Origin: Gluconacetobacter dulcium
Lineage (GTDB): Bacteria; Pseudomonadota; Alphaproteobacteria; Acetobacterales; Acetobacteraceae
DNA: 57,279 nucleotides
Assembly: GCF_014174165.1 (NCBI RefSeq)
Contig: NZ_JABEQN010000027.1
Coordinates: 1 to 57,279 of the forward strand
Direction: 5' to 3'
The position numbers and the translations under genes are program-made. Below are positions 33,128-43,560 of the stretch, piece after piece. Below the pieces are notes generated by a model. That model was given only the letters and a program-made list of their open reading frames with translations, was not told where the DNA came from and did no database searches. Every line of letters starts with the position of its first letter. Position 1 is the stretch's first letter.

Positions 33128-35788
33128 CTACAGGGCCTTGCGCAAGGTCAGCGTGATCGTGCGGCCCAGCGGGTCCATGAAGGCGGGCGCGTAGCCGGCC
33201 GGTGTCGCGCCCGCGCCGTTGCGCACGCGCATGCGGGTGTTGAACAGGTTCACCATCGCCAGCGAAAGGCGCAGATTGTGCGCCCATGGTGCGCGGCTGC
33301 CCCTGGGGGTGCGGCCGAGATCGACGAACATCGTTGCGTCCAGCGTTTTCAGGTCCCCGAAGAACAGGCTGCTGGCGGCGCTGGAGGCGAGGGCCGATGT
33401 GCCGGATTGCCATTTCCCCACCAGGCGCACGCCGAAGCCCTGGTCGTAGAGGCCCGCCTGGATCGTGGCCTCGTGGCGCGGCTGCCCGCCCGAAGCGCCG
33501 ATCGTGCCGCCGTTGAGAAGGTCGAGCGCGGGCAGGCCGGGCCGGAGCAGGATATCGTCTTTCAGGCGCCAGACCTGGGTTGCGATCAGATAGATCCGGC
33601 CGCCTTCGGTCTTTCCATCGGTCTTGCCGTTGGTCTTTGCGCCCTTCCGGCTTTTCGTGCCCGATGGAAACGGGCGCGAATAGACGAAGGTGGCGTTCCA
33701 TTCGTTGCGCGTCTCGCGCGCTATGTTGACCGGCCGCAGATCGACGATCTCCAGCACCCCGGCCTGATCGCGGCGATACAGGTCGGGGAAGGCGTTTTCG
33801 ATGGCGGCGGTCGCGGTGGGCAGGGACTGGACGCCGTTGTCGGTGCGGGCGCGGACATAGTTTACGTGCAGGCGCGCGTCGCTCAGGAAGGGCGGGTTGA
33901 CGATGGCGCCGAGGCTGAGTTCCCGACGCCGCGTCGCCGCCAGATCCGGATTGCCGCCGGTGAGCGTCGTGACCTGGACGGACTGGCCCCGGACGTAATC
34001 GTAGGTCGTGACGTTGGGCGTCTGGATGGTGGGCGAGACGCGTTGCGCGGCCGTGGGGGCGTCGCGCCGCGTGGTGTAGGAGAACGGAAACTGCACCCAG
34101 TCGACGGGCGACCATGTCAGGCCGCCACCGACCGCGCCCAGCGTGCCGAAATGCGAGACGCGGCTGACCGAGCCGTTGACGTTGGCGCCCAGCTTGCCCG
34201 CGGCCGGAAGAAAATCCTCGCCGAATATCGGGATGTCGCCATTGAGGTGGAGATTGCCGACATCGCGCCGGATGTCGCCGCGTTCGGTCCTGCCGCCGAT
34301 ATGCGACGTGGCGTTCTGGGCGGCGAGGGTGCCTGTCAGGCCGACGCTGACGAAGAGATCGCCCGCCGGAAGGCGGGTCACCGTGCCGGACAAAAGGACG
34401 CTGAGCCTGCCCGTACTGCTGACCGACCGGCCGCTATTGCGTGTGCGCACCCCCAGATAGCAGCGGGAGACGGGGACATAGGGGTCGAACCCGTTATCGC
34501 CCGCGTCGAGCAGGCCCTGCACCGTGGAAAGATCGAGGCCGGTTTCGGTGCGGGTGACGGTCACGCCGTGATCGTAGCTGGCGTTGGCGTTCCATTTCCA
34601 TGTGCCGAACCTGCCGTTGGCATTCAGCCCCGCATGGCCGGAATCGGTGCGGGCGCGCTGATGCAGGGGCGAGACCTCGGTGAAGTCCCGGTACAGCCGG
34701 GTGTCGGTTGCGAACGGCGAGAACGGATTGTCGGCGGGCAGGTCGAGAATGCCGCGCGCCGGGCCTTGCAGGCTCTCCTGATCCTGATGGGTGTAGGTCA
34801 GGTTCAGCGCGGCGGAGACATCGTCGAACAGGCGGTCGGCCAGAACGCCGTTGAGCGTGCCGACATGTTTGCGGGGCTGGAGCGTATAGGCCGATGAATC
34901 GGTGCTGGAGCGGGGCGTGTCGGCGTAGGGCAGGAAGTCGGCCAGGGCCGGGCTTTCTCCCTCGGCCAGCGTGGGGACGCCCGCGACGGTGACCGGCCGG
35001 CCCGCGAGCGCGTCGAGCCCCGGATCGAGGCTGCCGCCATCCGCCGCGACGAGATTGCCCGCATTGTCGTACCGTCCGCCGGCCCGTGGCGGCACGACGC
35101 CGCGCGCGCTGTCCCGCAGCCAGGCGTTCGCGCCGTAGCGGGCGCTGAGAGTGATGCGCCGGTCGCCGTTCAGATGCGTGAAGCTGAGGGAGGGCGCGAT
35201 GGTCCGCGCGCCGCCATCGGTGGACTGGCCGGCCGCGAGATTGATGCGCCCCGCATGAAAGCGGCGGACGGTGACGATGTTCACCACGCGCTGGTCCGCC
35301 GAATAGCCGTAGCGCAGGGCCTCTTCCTCGGTGAATATATCGACGCGCGCGACGGCTTCGAACGGCAGGTCCTGGAGTTCCTGATTGCCGGATATACGCT
35401 GCCCGTTGAGCAGGACGACCGGGGGATTGGTGCCGGTTCCGCGCCCCGAGCGCGTTTCGGGCGCGATGGCGGTGAGCAGGTCGGACACCGTGTCCACCCC
35501 GTAGGCGCGTACCTCCTCCGGGCCGATCCGGGTGATCGGCTTGTCGTCGCCCAGCACCGCGCCCGCACTGCGTCTGCCCGTGACGGTGATGGCCTCGGCG
35601 GCGCGATCCGCCGGGGGTGGGGAGGAGACGGTCAGGGGGGCGGCCGCCGGGTTGCCGCCGGTCTGGGCGATCGCCTGCCGGGTGGCGACGGTGCCGGCCC
35701 AGGCTGCGGCCATGATCCACAAAGGAACGAAGCATTGCGGCGAAGGCTTTGTGCGGCGTCGCACCTGAAATGCCATTCCTTCCGGCAT
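33128..35788 (-). CDS. TonB-dependent outer-membrane receptor
   Basis: An 886-residue receptor. The signal peptide is LWIMAAAWAGTVATRQAIAQ, after an extended basic N-terminus. The plug carries ITRIGPEEVRAYGVDTVSDLLTAIAP and PVVLLNGQRISGNQELQDLPFEAVARVDIFTEEEALRYG, the phrasing of carbohydrate or unknown-substrate receptors rather than the siderophore group. The barrel ends RTITLTLRKAL without a terminal aromatic. There is a lysine/glycine-rich insertion with the repeat KTNGKTDGKTEGG in an outer loop region. It is convergent with the NAD(P)-binding gene and has no partner genes, so the ligand is unknown. Confidence 0.85.
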   Translation of the reverse strand: MPEGMAFQVRRRTKPSPQCFVPLWIMAAAWAGTVATRQAIAQTGGNPAAAPLTVSSPPPADRAAEAITVTGRRSAGAVLGDDKPITRIGPEEVRAYGVDTVSDLLTAIAPETRSGRGTGTNPPVVLLNGQRISGNQELQDLPFEAVARVDIFTEEEALRYGYSADQRVVNIVTVRRFHAGRINLAAGQSTDGGARTIAPSLSFTHLNGDRRITLSARYGANAWLRDSARGVVPPRAGGRYDNAGNLVAADGGSLDPGLDALAGRPVTVAGVPTLAEGESPALADFLPYADTPRSSTDSSAYTLQPRKHVGTLNGVLADRLFDDVSAALNLTYTHQDQESLQGPARGILDLPADNPFSPFATDTRLYRDFTEVSPLHQRARTDSGHAGLNANGRFGTWKWNANASYDHGVTVTRTETGLDLSTVQGLLDAGDNGFDPYVPVSRCYLGVRTRNSGRSVSSTGRLSVLLSGTVTRLPAGDLFVSVGLTGTLAAQNATSHIGGRTERGDIRRDVGNLHLNGDIPIFGEDFLPAAGKLGANVNGSVSRVSHFGTLGAVGGGLTWSPVDWVQFPFSYTTRRDAPTAAQRVSPTIQTPNVTTYDYVRGQSVQVTTLTGGNPDLAATRRRELSLGAIVNPPFLSDARLHVNYVRARTDNGVQSLPTATAAIENAFPDLYRRDQAGVLEIVDLRPVNIARETRNEWNATFVYSRPFPSGTKSRKGAKTNGKTDGKTEGGRIYLIATQVWRLKDDILLRPGLPALDLLNGGTIGASGGQPRHEATIQAGLYDQGFGVRLVGKWQSGTSALASSAASSLFFGDLKTLDATMFVDLGRTPRGSRAPWAHNLRLSLAMVNLFNTRMRVRNGAGATPAGYAPAFMDPLGRTITLTLRKAL

Positions 35789-35979
35789 GGGCTGTCGAGC
35801 GGCGGACGGGCGGCCGCATTTGGCCCTGTCATACCGAATCGCGGTGAGGCGCGAAAGCGGGCGCCATGCGCGGGATGATGCGCCTGTGGGACCGGAGCGT
35901 TATTTCAGGGATGGCGCGGCCGACGGCCCCTGGGGCCGCCTGGGCAGGAACCCGTGATGCCGATATGTCATCAGGGTTT

Positions 35980-35995
35980 GTCAGATTGATCTGAC
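35980..35995 (-). terminator. Hairpin directly after tRNA-His
   Basis: Arms GTCAGAT and ATCTGAC flank a 2-base centre, four bases beyond the CCA end of the tRNA. No U tract is seen; it may mark the 3' end for processing. Confidence 0.4.
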
Positions 35996-35999
35996 CCGC

Positions 36000-36076
36000 T
36001 GGGGCGAACGACGGGGCTCGAACCCGCGACCACCGGTACCACAAACCGGCGCTCTACCAGCTGAGCTACGTCCGCC
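36000..36076 (-). tRNA. tRNA-His (anticodon GTG)
   Basis: The minus strand folds into a full cloverleaf: acceptor GCGGACG/CGTTCGC, D arm GCTC...GAGC, anticodon stem CCGGT/ACCGG with loop TTGTGGT, T arm GCGGG-TTCGAGC-CCCGT and encoded CCA. The extra G at position -1 faces C73, the identity element of tRNA-His. The anticodon GTG reads CAC and CAT. Confidence 0.97.
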
Positions 36077-36168
36077 ACAGCGGGCTGTCATGTAGAGAAC
36101 TGATTCCCGCCCGTCAATCGCCCAGGCCACATGAGGGCAAAAAAACGCCTGCCCCGTCCCCGCCTGCG

Positions 36169-37341
36169 CTATGCGCCGCGCAGGTCGGGCAGTCCGGCGC
36201 GCAGGCGGGCCACGGCCTCGGTCAGGACCCCTTCGCGCTTGCAGAAGGCGAATCGTACCAGGTGGCCCGGCGCCTCTGCGGTGCTGTAGAAGGCCGAGAC
36301 CGGAATCGCGGTGACGCGGCAGCGTTCGGTCATGGCGCGGCAGAAGGCCACGTCGTCGCCCGCGAAGCCGGTGGGGCGGATGTCGGCCACCACGAAATAG
36401 CTTCCGTCGCAGGGCAGGACGTCGAACCCCACGCCGCGCAGGCCCTCGGACAGCAAATCGCGCTTTGCCCGCATGTCGGACGCCAGGGTGGCGAAATAAT
36501 CCGTTTCCTTGTCCAGCCCCATCGCCACCGCGCGTTGCAGGTTGGGCGCGGTGGTAAAGGTGAGCAACTGGTGCGCCTTGGCCACGCAGCCCGCGAGGGA
36601 GGCCGGGGCCGTGATGTAGCCGACCTTCCACCCGGTCAGCGAGAAACTCTTGCCCGCGCTGCCGATGCGCAGGCAGCGTTCGCGCATGTCCGGCAGCGTC
36701 ATCAGCGGGATGTGGCGCGCGCCGAAGGTGAGGTGTTCGTACACCTCGTCGCAGATGGCGTAGGCATCGTGGCGGGCGACCAGCTCGGCGATCACGGCCA
36801 GTTCGTCCCGGTTGAAGACCTTGCCCGTCGGGTTCATCGGCGAATTGAGCAGGATGGCCTTGGTGCGGGGGCCGAACGCGGCCTCGAGCTCCGCGCGGGG
36901 GAGCGACCAGTGGGGCGGGGTGAGCCGGACCGGGCGGGGAATCGCACCCAGGGCGCGGATCATGGGCACGTAGGTGTCGTAGAGCGGTTCCAGCACCACG
37001 ACTTCGTCACCCGGATCGAGCAGCGCCATCAGCGAGGCGGCCAGGGCCTCGGTGGCGCCGGAGGTGACGATGACCTCGCGCGCCGGGTCGATCGCCAGAT
37101 CGTAGAACCGGGCGTTCGCGCGGGCCACGGCCTCGCGCAGTTCGGGCACGCCGGTCAGGGGCGGATACTGGTTGCGGCCGTCGCGCAGGGCGGCGGCGGC
37201 GGCCTCGATCAGGTCCGCCGGGCCTTCGGTGTCGGGGAAGCCCTGGCCGAGATTGATCGCGTCATGACGCACGGCCAGGGCGGACATCACGGTGAAGATG
37301 GTCGTCGGCAGGCCCGACAGCAGGCTGTTCAACGGTTTCAT
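36169..37341 (-). CDS. PLP-dependent aminotransferase, class I/II (kynurenine/methionine type)
   Basis: A 390-residue fold-type I enzyme. Landmarks are INLGQGFPDTEGP at the N-terminus, TSGATEALAASLMALLDPGD, NSPMNPTGKVF (binding to the PLP ring and substrate carboxylate), YAICDEVYEHLTFG (Asp/Tyr) and SAGKSFSLTGWKVGY with the Schiff-base Lys, plus RFAFCKRE with the substrate-carboxylate Arg. These match the YbdL/kynurenine aminotransferase group. The ATG at 37341 is preceded by AAAGAG. It is divergent from glnB. Confidence 0.9.
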   Translation of the reverse strand: MKPLNSLLSGLPTTIFTVMSALAVRHDAINLGQGFPDTEGPADLIEAAAAALRDGRNQYPPLTGVPELREAVARANARFYDLAIDPAREVIVTSGATEALAASLMALLDPGDEVVVLEPLYDTYVPMIRALGAIPRPVRLTPPHWSLPRAELEAAFGPRTKAILLNSPMNPTGKVFNRDELAVIAELVARHDAYAICDEVYEHLTFGARHIPLMTLPDMRERCLRIGSAGKSFSLTGWKVGYITAPASLAGCVAKAHQLLTFTTAPNLQRAVAMGLDKETDYFATLASDMRAKRDLLSEGLRGVGFDVLPCDGSYFVVADIRPTGFAGDDVAFCRAMTERCRVTAIPVSAFYSTAEAPGHLVRFAFCKREGVLTEAVARLRAGLPDLRGA

Positions 37342-37343
37342 GA

Positions 37344-37880
<537 letters not shown>

Positions 37881-38025
37881 CCCCTGACCCATGCCCTTTT
37901 TCCGCCCCGCACGGGACTGCCGGGCATGGCGGAGCCCCAGTCATCCTATCGACAACGGGGCGCTAGTTTCGTAACCGTTCCACTGCCGTGTCATACGGCA
38001 CCTTCAGTTCAAGGCAGGTATATCG

Positions 38026-39486
38026 ATGGCGAAGAAAGCCCAGAGTTCAGCTCCGACCACCCTTCCGTCCCCTTCCGCTGAGGCTATCGCCAAGGTCTTC
38101 AGCCTGATCCAGGAACATTCCGTGGAGCTGGTGGACCTGCGCTTCACCGATCCGCGCGGCAAGTGGCACCATACCTGCCAGCATGTCTCGACCATCGAAC
38201 ACGATACGTTCCGCGACGGCTTCATGTTCGACGGCTCGTCGATCGGCGGCTGGAAGGCCATCAACGAAAGCGACATGGTCCTGCTGCCGGACCCCACCAC
38301 CGCCGTGATGGACCCGTTCTCGGCCAAGCCGCAGCTGATCCTGATCTGCGACATCATCGAGCCCTCGACCGGCCGGTTCTATAACCGCGACCCGCGCTCG
38401 ACCGCCAAGCTGGCCGAAGCCTATCTGAAGTCCACCGGCCTGGGCGACACCGCCTTCTTCGGCCCGGAAGCCGAGTTCTTCATCTTCGACAACGTCAAGT
38501 TCGGCACCGGCCCGAATTTCGGCATCTATCAGCTCGACAGCATCGAAGGCCCCGGCGCGTCGCTGAAGGATTATCCGGAAGGCAACATGGGCCATCGCCC
38601 CGGCCTGAAGGGCGGCTACTTCCCCGTGCCGCCGGTGGACAGCGAGAGCGACCTGCGCGCCGAGATGCTGACCACGATGGGCGAGATGGGCCTGCCGATC
38701 GAGAAGCACCACCACGAGGTCGCGCAGTCGCAGCATGAGCTGGGCACGAAGTTCAGCACGCTGGTCGAATCCGCCGACTTCATGCAGATCTACAAATACT
38801 GCGTGCACAATGTCGCGCATTCATACGGCAAGACCGCGACCTTCATGCCGAAGCCGATCTATGGCGACAACGGCTCGGGCATGCATGTGCATCAGTCGAT
38901 CTGGAAGGCCGGCAAGCCCGTCTTCGCCGGCAACGGCTATGCCGACCTGTCGGACCAGGCGCTGTACTACATCGGCGGTATCATCAAGCACGCCAAGGCG
39001 CTGAATGCCTTCACCAACCCCTCGACCAACTCCTACAAGCGTCTGATTCCGGGCTTCGAGGCGCCGGTGCTGCTGGCGTACTCGGCCGCCAACCGGTCGG
39101 CTTCGTGCCGTATCCCCTACGCGACCAGCCCCAAGGCGAAGCGCGTCGAAGTGCGGTTCCCCGACCCGACCGCCAACCCCTATCTGGCCTTCGCCGCCAT
39201 GCTGATGGCCGGCCTGGACGGCATCAAGAACAAGATCCACCCCGGCGACGCCATGGACAAGGATCTGTACGACCTGCCGCCCGAGGAACTGAAGCAGATC
39301 CCGACCGTCTGCGGGTCGCTGCGCGAGGCGCTGGGCGCGCTGGCCGCCGACCACGAATTCCTGCTGGCCGGTGGCGTGTTCACCAAGGACCAGATCGAGA
39401 GCTACATCGAACTGAAGTGGCAGGAAGTCTACAAGTTCGAACATACGCCGCATCCGGTCGAGTTCGAGATGTACTACTCCGTCTGA
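38026..39486 (+). CDS. glnA: Glutamine synthetase, type I
   Basis: A 486-residue enzyme that makes glutamine from glutamate, ammonia and ATP (dodecamer). It has [31 protein letters not shown], the substrate site [15 protein letters not shown], the Glu-flap-region [25 protein letters not shown] and the adenylylation Tyr in [18 protein letters not shown] precedes the ATG. A small hairpin TGCCGT/ACGGCA at 37984-38000 is in its leader. It ends at a strong intrinsic terminator. Confidence 0.98.
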   Translation: MAKKAQSSAPTTLPSPSAEAIAKVFSLIQEHSVELVDLRFTDPRGKWHHTCQHVSTIEHDTFRDGFMFDGSSIGGWKAINESDMVLLPDPTTAVMDPFSAKPQLILICDIIEPSTGRFYNRDPRSTAKLAEAYLKSTGLGDTAFFGPEAEFFIFDNVKFGTGPNFGIYQLDSIEGPGASLKDYPEGNMGHRPGLKGGYFPVPPVDSESDLRAEMLTTMGEMGLPIEKHHHEVAQSQHELGTKFSTLVESADFMQIYKYCVHNVAHSYGKTATFMPKPIYGDNGSGMHVHQSIWKAGKPVFAGNGYADLSDQALYYIGGIIKHAKALNAFTNPSTNSYKRLIPGFEAPVLLAYSAANRSASCRIPYATSPKAKRVEVRFPDPTANPYLAFAAMLMAGLDGIKNKIHPGDAMDKDLYDLPPEELKQIPTVCGSLREALGALAADHEFLLAGGVFTKDQIESYIELKWQEVYKFEHTPHPVEFEMYYSV

Positions 39487-39516
39487 TTCCGATTTTGCGG
39501 GATTGATGGTAAAGGG

Positions 39517-39549
39517 CGCCGGGTCCGTGAGGGTCCGGCGTTCTTTTTT
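39517..39549 (+). terminator. Intrinsic terminator of glnA with GNRA loop
   Basis: A 10-bp stem CGCCGGGTCC/GGGTCCGGCG (two G-U pairs) closes a GTGA loop and is followed by TTCTTTTTT. A second, AT-only hairpin made from TTCTTTTTT and AAAAAAGAA follows at once and can serve the convergent ClC gene. Confidence 0.85.
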
Positions 39550-39620
39550 GAAAAAAAGAACCAAAAAACTTCCGATTTGTTCGGGCGTTTTTTGCCTGGG
39601 CGTTTTGCGGCTCCGGGCCG

Positions 39621-41471
39621 CTATGCGGGCGGGCCTTTTTCTCCCGCCAGTTCCCTGCGGGAGCGGTCCAGTTCCTCGCTGTAGCGGCGCAGGGCGTGCT
39701 GCTCGGTCAGCATGCCGCGCACCTGCCGGCCTTCCACGCTGTCGACCACCACCAGCGCGTCGCTTTCGGCCTGTTCGAAACGGGCGATGGCGTCGCGCAG
39801 GTTCATCTGCGGCACCAGCATCTGGTCGCGATACTGGGCGAAGCGGGCAACGGTTTCGTCGGGCAGCGCGGTGTCCACATACAGATCGGGCACCAGCACC
39901 AGTCCGACATAGCGGCCGGCCTGGTCGACCAGCACGATGCGATGCGCCGACCCCAGCGGGAAGACGCACCGCGCGGCCTTGACCGTCGTGTCCTGGCACA
40001 GGGTTTTGACATCCTGGCGCATCATCCTGCCGACCGTCAGGGTACGGATCCAGCCGACATCGACGGCCGAGCGGATCGATTCCCCGCGCAGGTGGAAGCG
40101 CCAGGTGGCGAAGGAATAGCCGAACGTGCGGCGGACGGTGAGGCTGGCGATGACCGAGGCGACCAGAACGGCGCCGGTCAGGGGCAGGCTGCCCGTCATT
40201 TCCAATGCGAGGAAGACCATGGTCATCGGGGCGCCGACCACCGCGACGGCCATCGCGCTCATGCCCACCAGGGCGCAGAGTTCGGCCGAGAGGGGGGTGG
40301 CGGAGATCAGGGCGAGCGCGCCGCCGAAGGCCGCGCCGGTGAGGACGCCCAGATAGAGCGAGGCGAAGAACAGGCCGCCCCGGAAGCCGGCGCCGATGGA
40401 GACCGAGGAAGCCAGCGCCTTCATGGCCAGCAGCGCCAGCAGCCAGCCGGTGGGGTAATCATGCTCCAGCGCGACGCGCATCGCCCAGTGGCCGGAGGAC
40501 ATGACCGTGGGCGAGACCAGCGCCAGCAGGCCGACCACCAGCCCGCCGATGGCAGGGCGCATCCAGGCCGGCAGGCGGGAACGGCGGAACAGGGCCTCGG
40601 CCAGCGTGACGCAATACATCAACCCGACGCCCAGCAGGGCGGCGACGATGCCCAGCGTGGCGATGGGCAGGTAGTCGTCCATCCGCAGGGTGGGCGGCAG
40701 GACGACCGTGACGCCGGGGGCGGCGCTGTGCAGCAGGTGGGCCACCCCGATGGCGCAGACCGAGGCCGCCGCGACCGGGGCCAGGTTGGCCAGCGAGTAG
40801 GTGCCGATGACCAGTTCGAACGCATAGAACGAGCCGGCCAGCGGCGCGTCGAACGCCGACCCGATGGCGCCCGCCGCGCCGCAGCCGACCAGCAGGCGCA
40901 GGTCTTCGCGCCGGACGCGGAACATGCGGCCCAGGCGCGAGCCGGTGGCGGCGCCGATCTGGGTGAAGCCGGCCTCCAGCCCCACCGAGGCGCCGACGGC
41001 GTTGGAAAAGACCGTCTGGAGGGCGACGATCGCGCTGTCGCGCATCGACATGCGGCCGCCATGCAGGGCGTTGGCCTCGATGGGGTCGACGGGGCGGCCG
41101 GGCGCCCAGCGGGCGATGAAGATCCCGAGCAGGCCGAGGCCCAGGCCGCCCAATGTGGGCACCAGGACCGCGCGCAGGGGGATGATGGCGGCCAGCCCGG
41201 AAATGCGGCCCTCGCCGGGGGCGGCGAACAGAATCCGGTGGGCCAGCAGGGTGGCGTGGTTCATGACGCTGACCAGGACACCGGCGCCAGCGCCGACGCA
41301 GGCGGCGAGCACCACCAGCCATAATTCGTCCGCCCGGACCAGGGCGCGCAGCAGGCGTGGAACGTAGGCGACCCGGTCATCGCGCACGCTGCCCTCTGCC
41401 CCGTCCGGGGGCAGGAATGCGCCGCGATGGCGGCGCAGATGGTTCAGCAGGCCGAGAGTGGAGGACGGCAC
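39621..41471 (-). CDS. ClC family chloride channel/antiporter with C-terminal CBS pair
   Basis: A 616-residue protein. The ClC part holds about ten helices; the gating region is VGASVGLEAGFTQIGAATGS, where Glu follows the usual place of the GREGP motif (here GLEAG), SAFDAPLAGSFYAFE, and GAGFRGGLFFASLYLG. The C-terminal 140 residues form two CBS modules (VGRMMRQDVKTLCQDTTVKAA; MNLRDAIARFEQAESDALVVVD) that may bind nucleotides. The GTG start lacks a clear ribosome site. It is convergent with glnA. Confidence 0.9.
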   Translation of the reverse strand: MPSSTLGLLNHLRRHRGAFLPPDGAEGSVRDDRVAYVPRLLRALVRADELWLVVLAACVGAGAGVLVSVMNHATLLAHRILFAAPGEGRISGLAAIIPLRAVLVPTLGGLGLGLLGIFIARWAPGRPVDPIEANALHGGRMSMRDSAIVALQTVFSNAVGASVGLEAGFTQIGAATGSRLGRMFRVRREDLRLLVGCGAAGAIGSAFDAPLAGSFYAFELVIGTYSLANLAPVAAASVCAIGVAHLLHSAAPGVTVVLPPTLRMDDYLPIATLGIVAALLGVGLMYCVTLAEALFRRSRLPAWMRPAIGGLVVGLLALVSPTVMSSGHWAMRVALEHDYPTGWLLALLAMKALASSVSIGAGFRGGLFFASLYLGVLTGAAFGGALALISATPLSAELCALVGMSAMAVAVVGAPMTMVFLALEMTGSLPLTGAVLVASVIASLTVRRTFGYSFATWRFHLRGESIRSAVDVGWIRTLTVGRMMRQDVKTLCQDTTVKAARCVFPLGSAHRIVLVDQAGRYVGLVLVPDLYVDTALPDETVARFAQYRDQMLVPQMNLRDAIARFEQAESDALVVVDSVEGRQVRGMLTEQHALRRYSEELDRSRRELAGEKGPPA

Positions 41472-41618
41472 GGCAGGTCACTTTCGCGCGGCGGCCGGCG
41501 GATGATGTGCGGCACCGGGTCGCCCGTAGCGACTATTTGAAGTGATGTGCCTGTCGGATCAACCGGAATTCGGTCTTACCATACCTCACCGTCGCTTGCG
41601 GCCCCCGATCGCGGAGAA

Positions 41619-42635
41619 ATGCCCGTGTCCCCTGCCCTGCCTTCCGCCATGCGTGCCGTGATCGTGCGCGAGCCCGGTGCGCCCGAGTCGATGGTTCTGA
41701 CCGACCTGCCCCTGCCCGTGCCCGGACCGGGCGAGGTGCTGGTGCGGGTGCAGGCGGCGGGTGTGAACCGGCCCGACCTGATGCAGCGCAAGGGGCTGTA
41801 TCCGCCGCCGCCGGGGGCCAGCCCGCTGCTGGGGCTGGAAATCGCCGGCGAGGTGGTGGGCACGGGGCCGGACGCAGCGGACTGGCCGGCGATCGGCACG
41901 CCGGTCTGCGCGCTGGCCAATGGCGGGGGCTATGCCGAGTATTGCGCCGTGCCGGCCGGGCAGTGCCTGCCCTGGCCGGACGGGTTCGACGCCATCCGCG
42001 CCGCCGCCCTGCCCGAGACGTTCTTTACCGTCTGGTCGAACCTGGTGATGACCGCGCATGTCGCGGCCGGGGAGACCGTGCTGATCCATGGCGGGGCCGG
42101 CGGCATCGGCACCGCGGCGATCCAGACCGTGCGGGCGCTGGGGGCCGTGCCTTACGTGACCGTGGGCTCGGCCGACAAGGCGACGCTGTGCCGGAAACTG
42201 GGCGCGGAGGCCGCGATCGACTACCGGGAGGAAGATTTCGTCGCGCGGATCGACGCCCTGACCGGGCGGCGGGGCGTGGATGTGGTGCTGGACGTGATCG
42301 GCGGCCCTTATCTGGACCGCAACCTGCGTTGCCTGGCGCCGGGCGGGCGGCTGGTGATCATCGCGCTGCAAGGCGGAGCCAAGGCGCAGGAGGTGGGCGT
42401 GGGGCGCATCCTGACGCGGCACCTGACGGTGGCCGGCACCACGCTGCGGCCGCGCGACGGGGCCTACAAGGCCCGCGTGGCCAAGGGGCTCCGCGGGACG
42501 CTGTGGCCGAAGCTCTCCGATGGGACCATCGCGCCGCTGATCCATGCCACCTTCCCGCTTGCCGAGGTGGTGGAAGCCCATAAGCTGATGGAGTCGGGCA
42601 GCCATTCGGGCAAGATCGTGCTTGATCTGCGTTAA
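41619..42635 (+). CDS. NAD(P)H:quinone oxidoreductase, zinc-free MDR (QOR-like, PIG3 group)
   Basis: A 338-residue medium-chain reductase. It reads MRAVIVREPGAPESM, VRVQAAGVNRPDLMQRKGLYPPPPGASPLLGLEIAG, and the nucleotide motif VLIHGGAGGIGTAAIQTVRALG. The cysteine and histidine ligands of zinc enzymes are absent, as in the PIG3/QOR group that reduces quinones one electron at a time with NADPH. Start at ATG 41619 with GGAG close by; a GTG two codons on has better spacing. Stands alone; a TGTTATAACA palindrome follows at 42636. Confidence 0.9.
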   Translation: MPVSPALPSAMRAVIVREPGAPESMVLTDLPLPVPGPGEVLVRVQAAGVNRPDLMQRKGLYPPPPGASPLLGLEIAGEVVGTGPDAADWPAIGTPVCALANGGGYAEYCAVPAGQCLPWPDGFDAIRAAALPETFFTVWSNLVMTAHVAAGETVLIHGGAGGIGTAAIQTVRALGAVPYVTVGSADKATLCRKLGAEAAIDYREEDFVARIDALTGRRGVDVVLDVIGGPYLDRNLRCLAPGGRLVIIALQGGAKAQEVGVGRILTRHLTVAGTTLRPRDGAYKARVAKGLRGTLWPKLSDGTIAPLIHATFPLAEVVEAHKLMESGSHSGKIVLDLR

Positions 42636-42731
42636 TGTTATAACACTGGCCGGGCCACTCGGACTCGGCGGGGAGTCCTGCGCCGGCCGTTACGGTTTTC
42701 CGCGCCGCCCCAGGGAAAGGATCATGCCATC

Positions 42732-43523
42732 GTGCTGCTGAACGTCATCGAGCGCGGACCTGACGACCGGTCGGACGCCCATTCCGCGCGTCCGCCCATC
42801 GTGCTGCTGCATGGCCTGTTCGGCCGAGCCCGCAATCTGGGCTTTTTCCAGAGGCGGCTGGCGCGGACCCGGCGGACGCTGGCGATCGACCTGCGCAACC
42901 ATGGCGACAGTCCGCATGGGCCGATGGACTACAACACCATGGCCGGCGACCTGCTGGACACGCTGGCCCATCATGCGGCGTTGCCCGCGACGCTGGTGGG
43001 CCATTCGATGGGCGGCAAGGTGGCGATGACGCTGGCGCTGACCCGGCCGGGCATGGTGCACAGCCTGGTGGTGGCCGACATTCCGCCCGCCCGCACCGGG
43101 CACGGGCAGTTCTCGCTGGGCGAGCAGATGCTGCGGGTGCGGTTTCCGCACTATCTGAATCGCGCCGAGGCCGATGCCCTGCTGCTGCCCGAGATCCCCA
43201 ATGCCGACGTGCGGGCGCTGATGCTGCAGAACATCCGGCTGGGCGAGAAGCCCGGATGGGTCATCGGGCTGAAGGAAATCGTGGACTCGATGACCAATAT
43301 CGAGAGCTGGCCTTATATTCCGGAGGGGTACACCTATCCTGGCCCGACCCTGTTCCTGGCCGGTGGAAATTCACCCTATATCAGGCGGGAACATTATACG
43401 GTGATGCGCCGGCTGTTCCCCAACTATCATCTGGAACTGATCGAGCATGCCGGCCACTGGCTGCATGTGGAAAACCCCACCCGCTTCGCGGCCCTCGTGG
43501 AAGAGTTCACGAACCGTTATTGA
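42732..43523 (+). CDS. Alpha/beta hydrolase, YbfF-like esterase
   Basis: A 263-residue hydrolase. IVLLHGLFGRARNLGFFQRRL forms the oxyanion region, IDLRNHGDSPH is the conserved family loop, VGHSMGGKVAMTLAL holds the nucleophile Ser, and IEHAGHWLHVENP the His. These match YbfF-type acyl/thioester hydrolases. The GTG start at 42732 follows AGGATC. It is convergent with the glycosylase gene. Confidence 0.88.
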   Translation: MLLNVIERGPDDRSDAHSARPPIVLLHGLFGRARNLGFFQRRLARTRRTLAIDLRNHGDSPHGPMDYNTMAGDLLDTLAHHAALPATLVGHSMGGKVAMTLALTRPGMVHSLVVADIPPARTGHGQFSLGEQMLRVRFPHYLNRAEADALLLPEIPNADVRALMLQNIRLGEKPGWVIGLKEIVDSMTNIESWPYIPEGYTYPGPTLFLAGGNSPYIRREHYTVMRRLFPNYHLELIEHAGHWLHVENPTRFAALVEEFTNRY

Positions 43524-43560
43524 AAGCGGACCGGGCGGGCGCGCCGGCGCGCATCGCCCA

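Noticed and set aside
32634-34115. Long minus-strand frame overlapping the TonB receptor and the NAD(P)-binding gene
   Set aside because: Proline/arginine-rich shadow with no family; two recognised genes occupy the other frames.
39696-41324. Plus-strand frame opposite the ClC gene
   Set aside because: Composition is G/Q/R/D-rich, typical of antisense translation of membrane helices.
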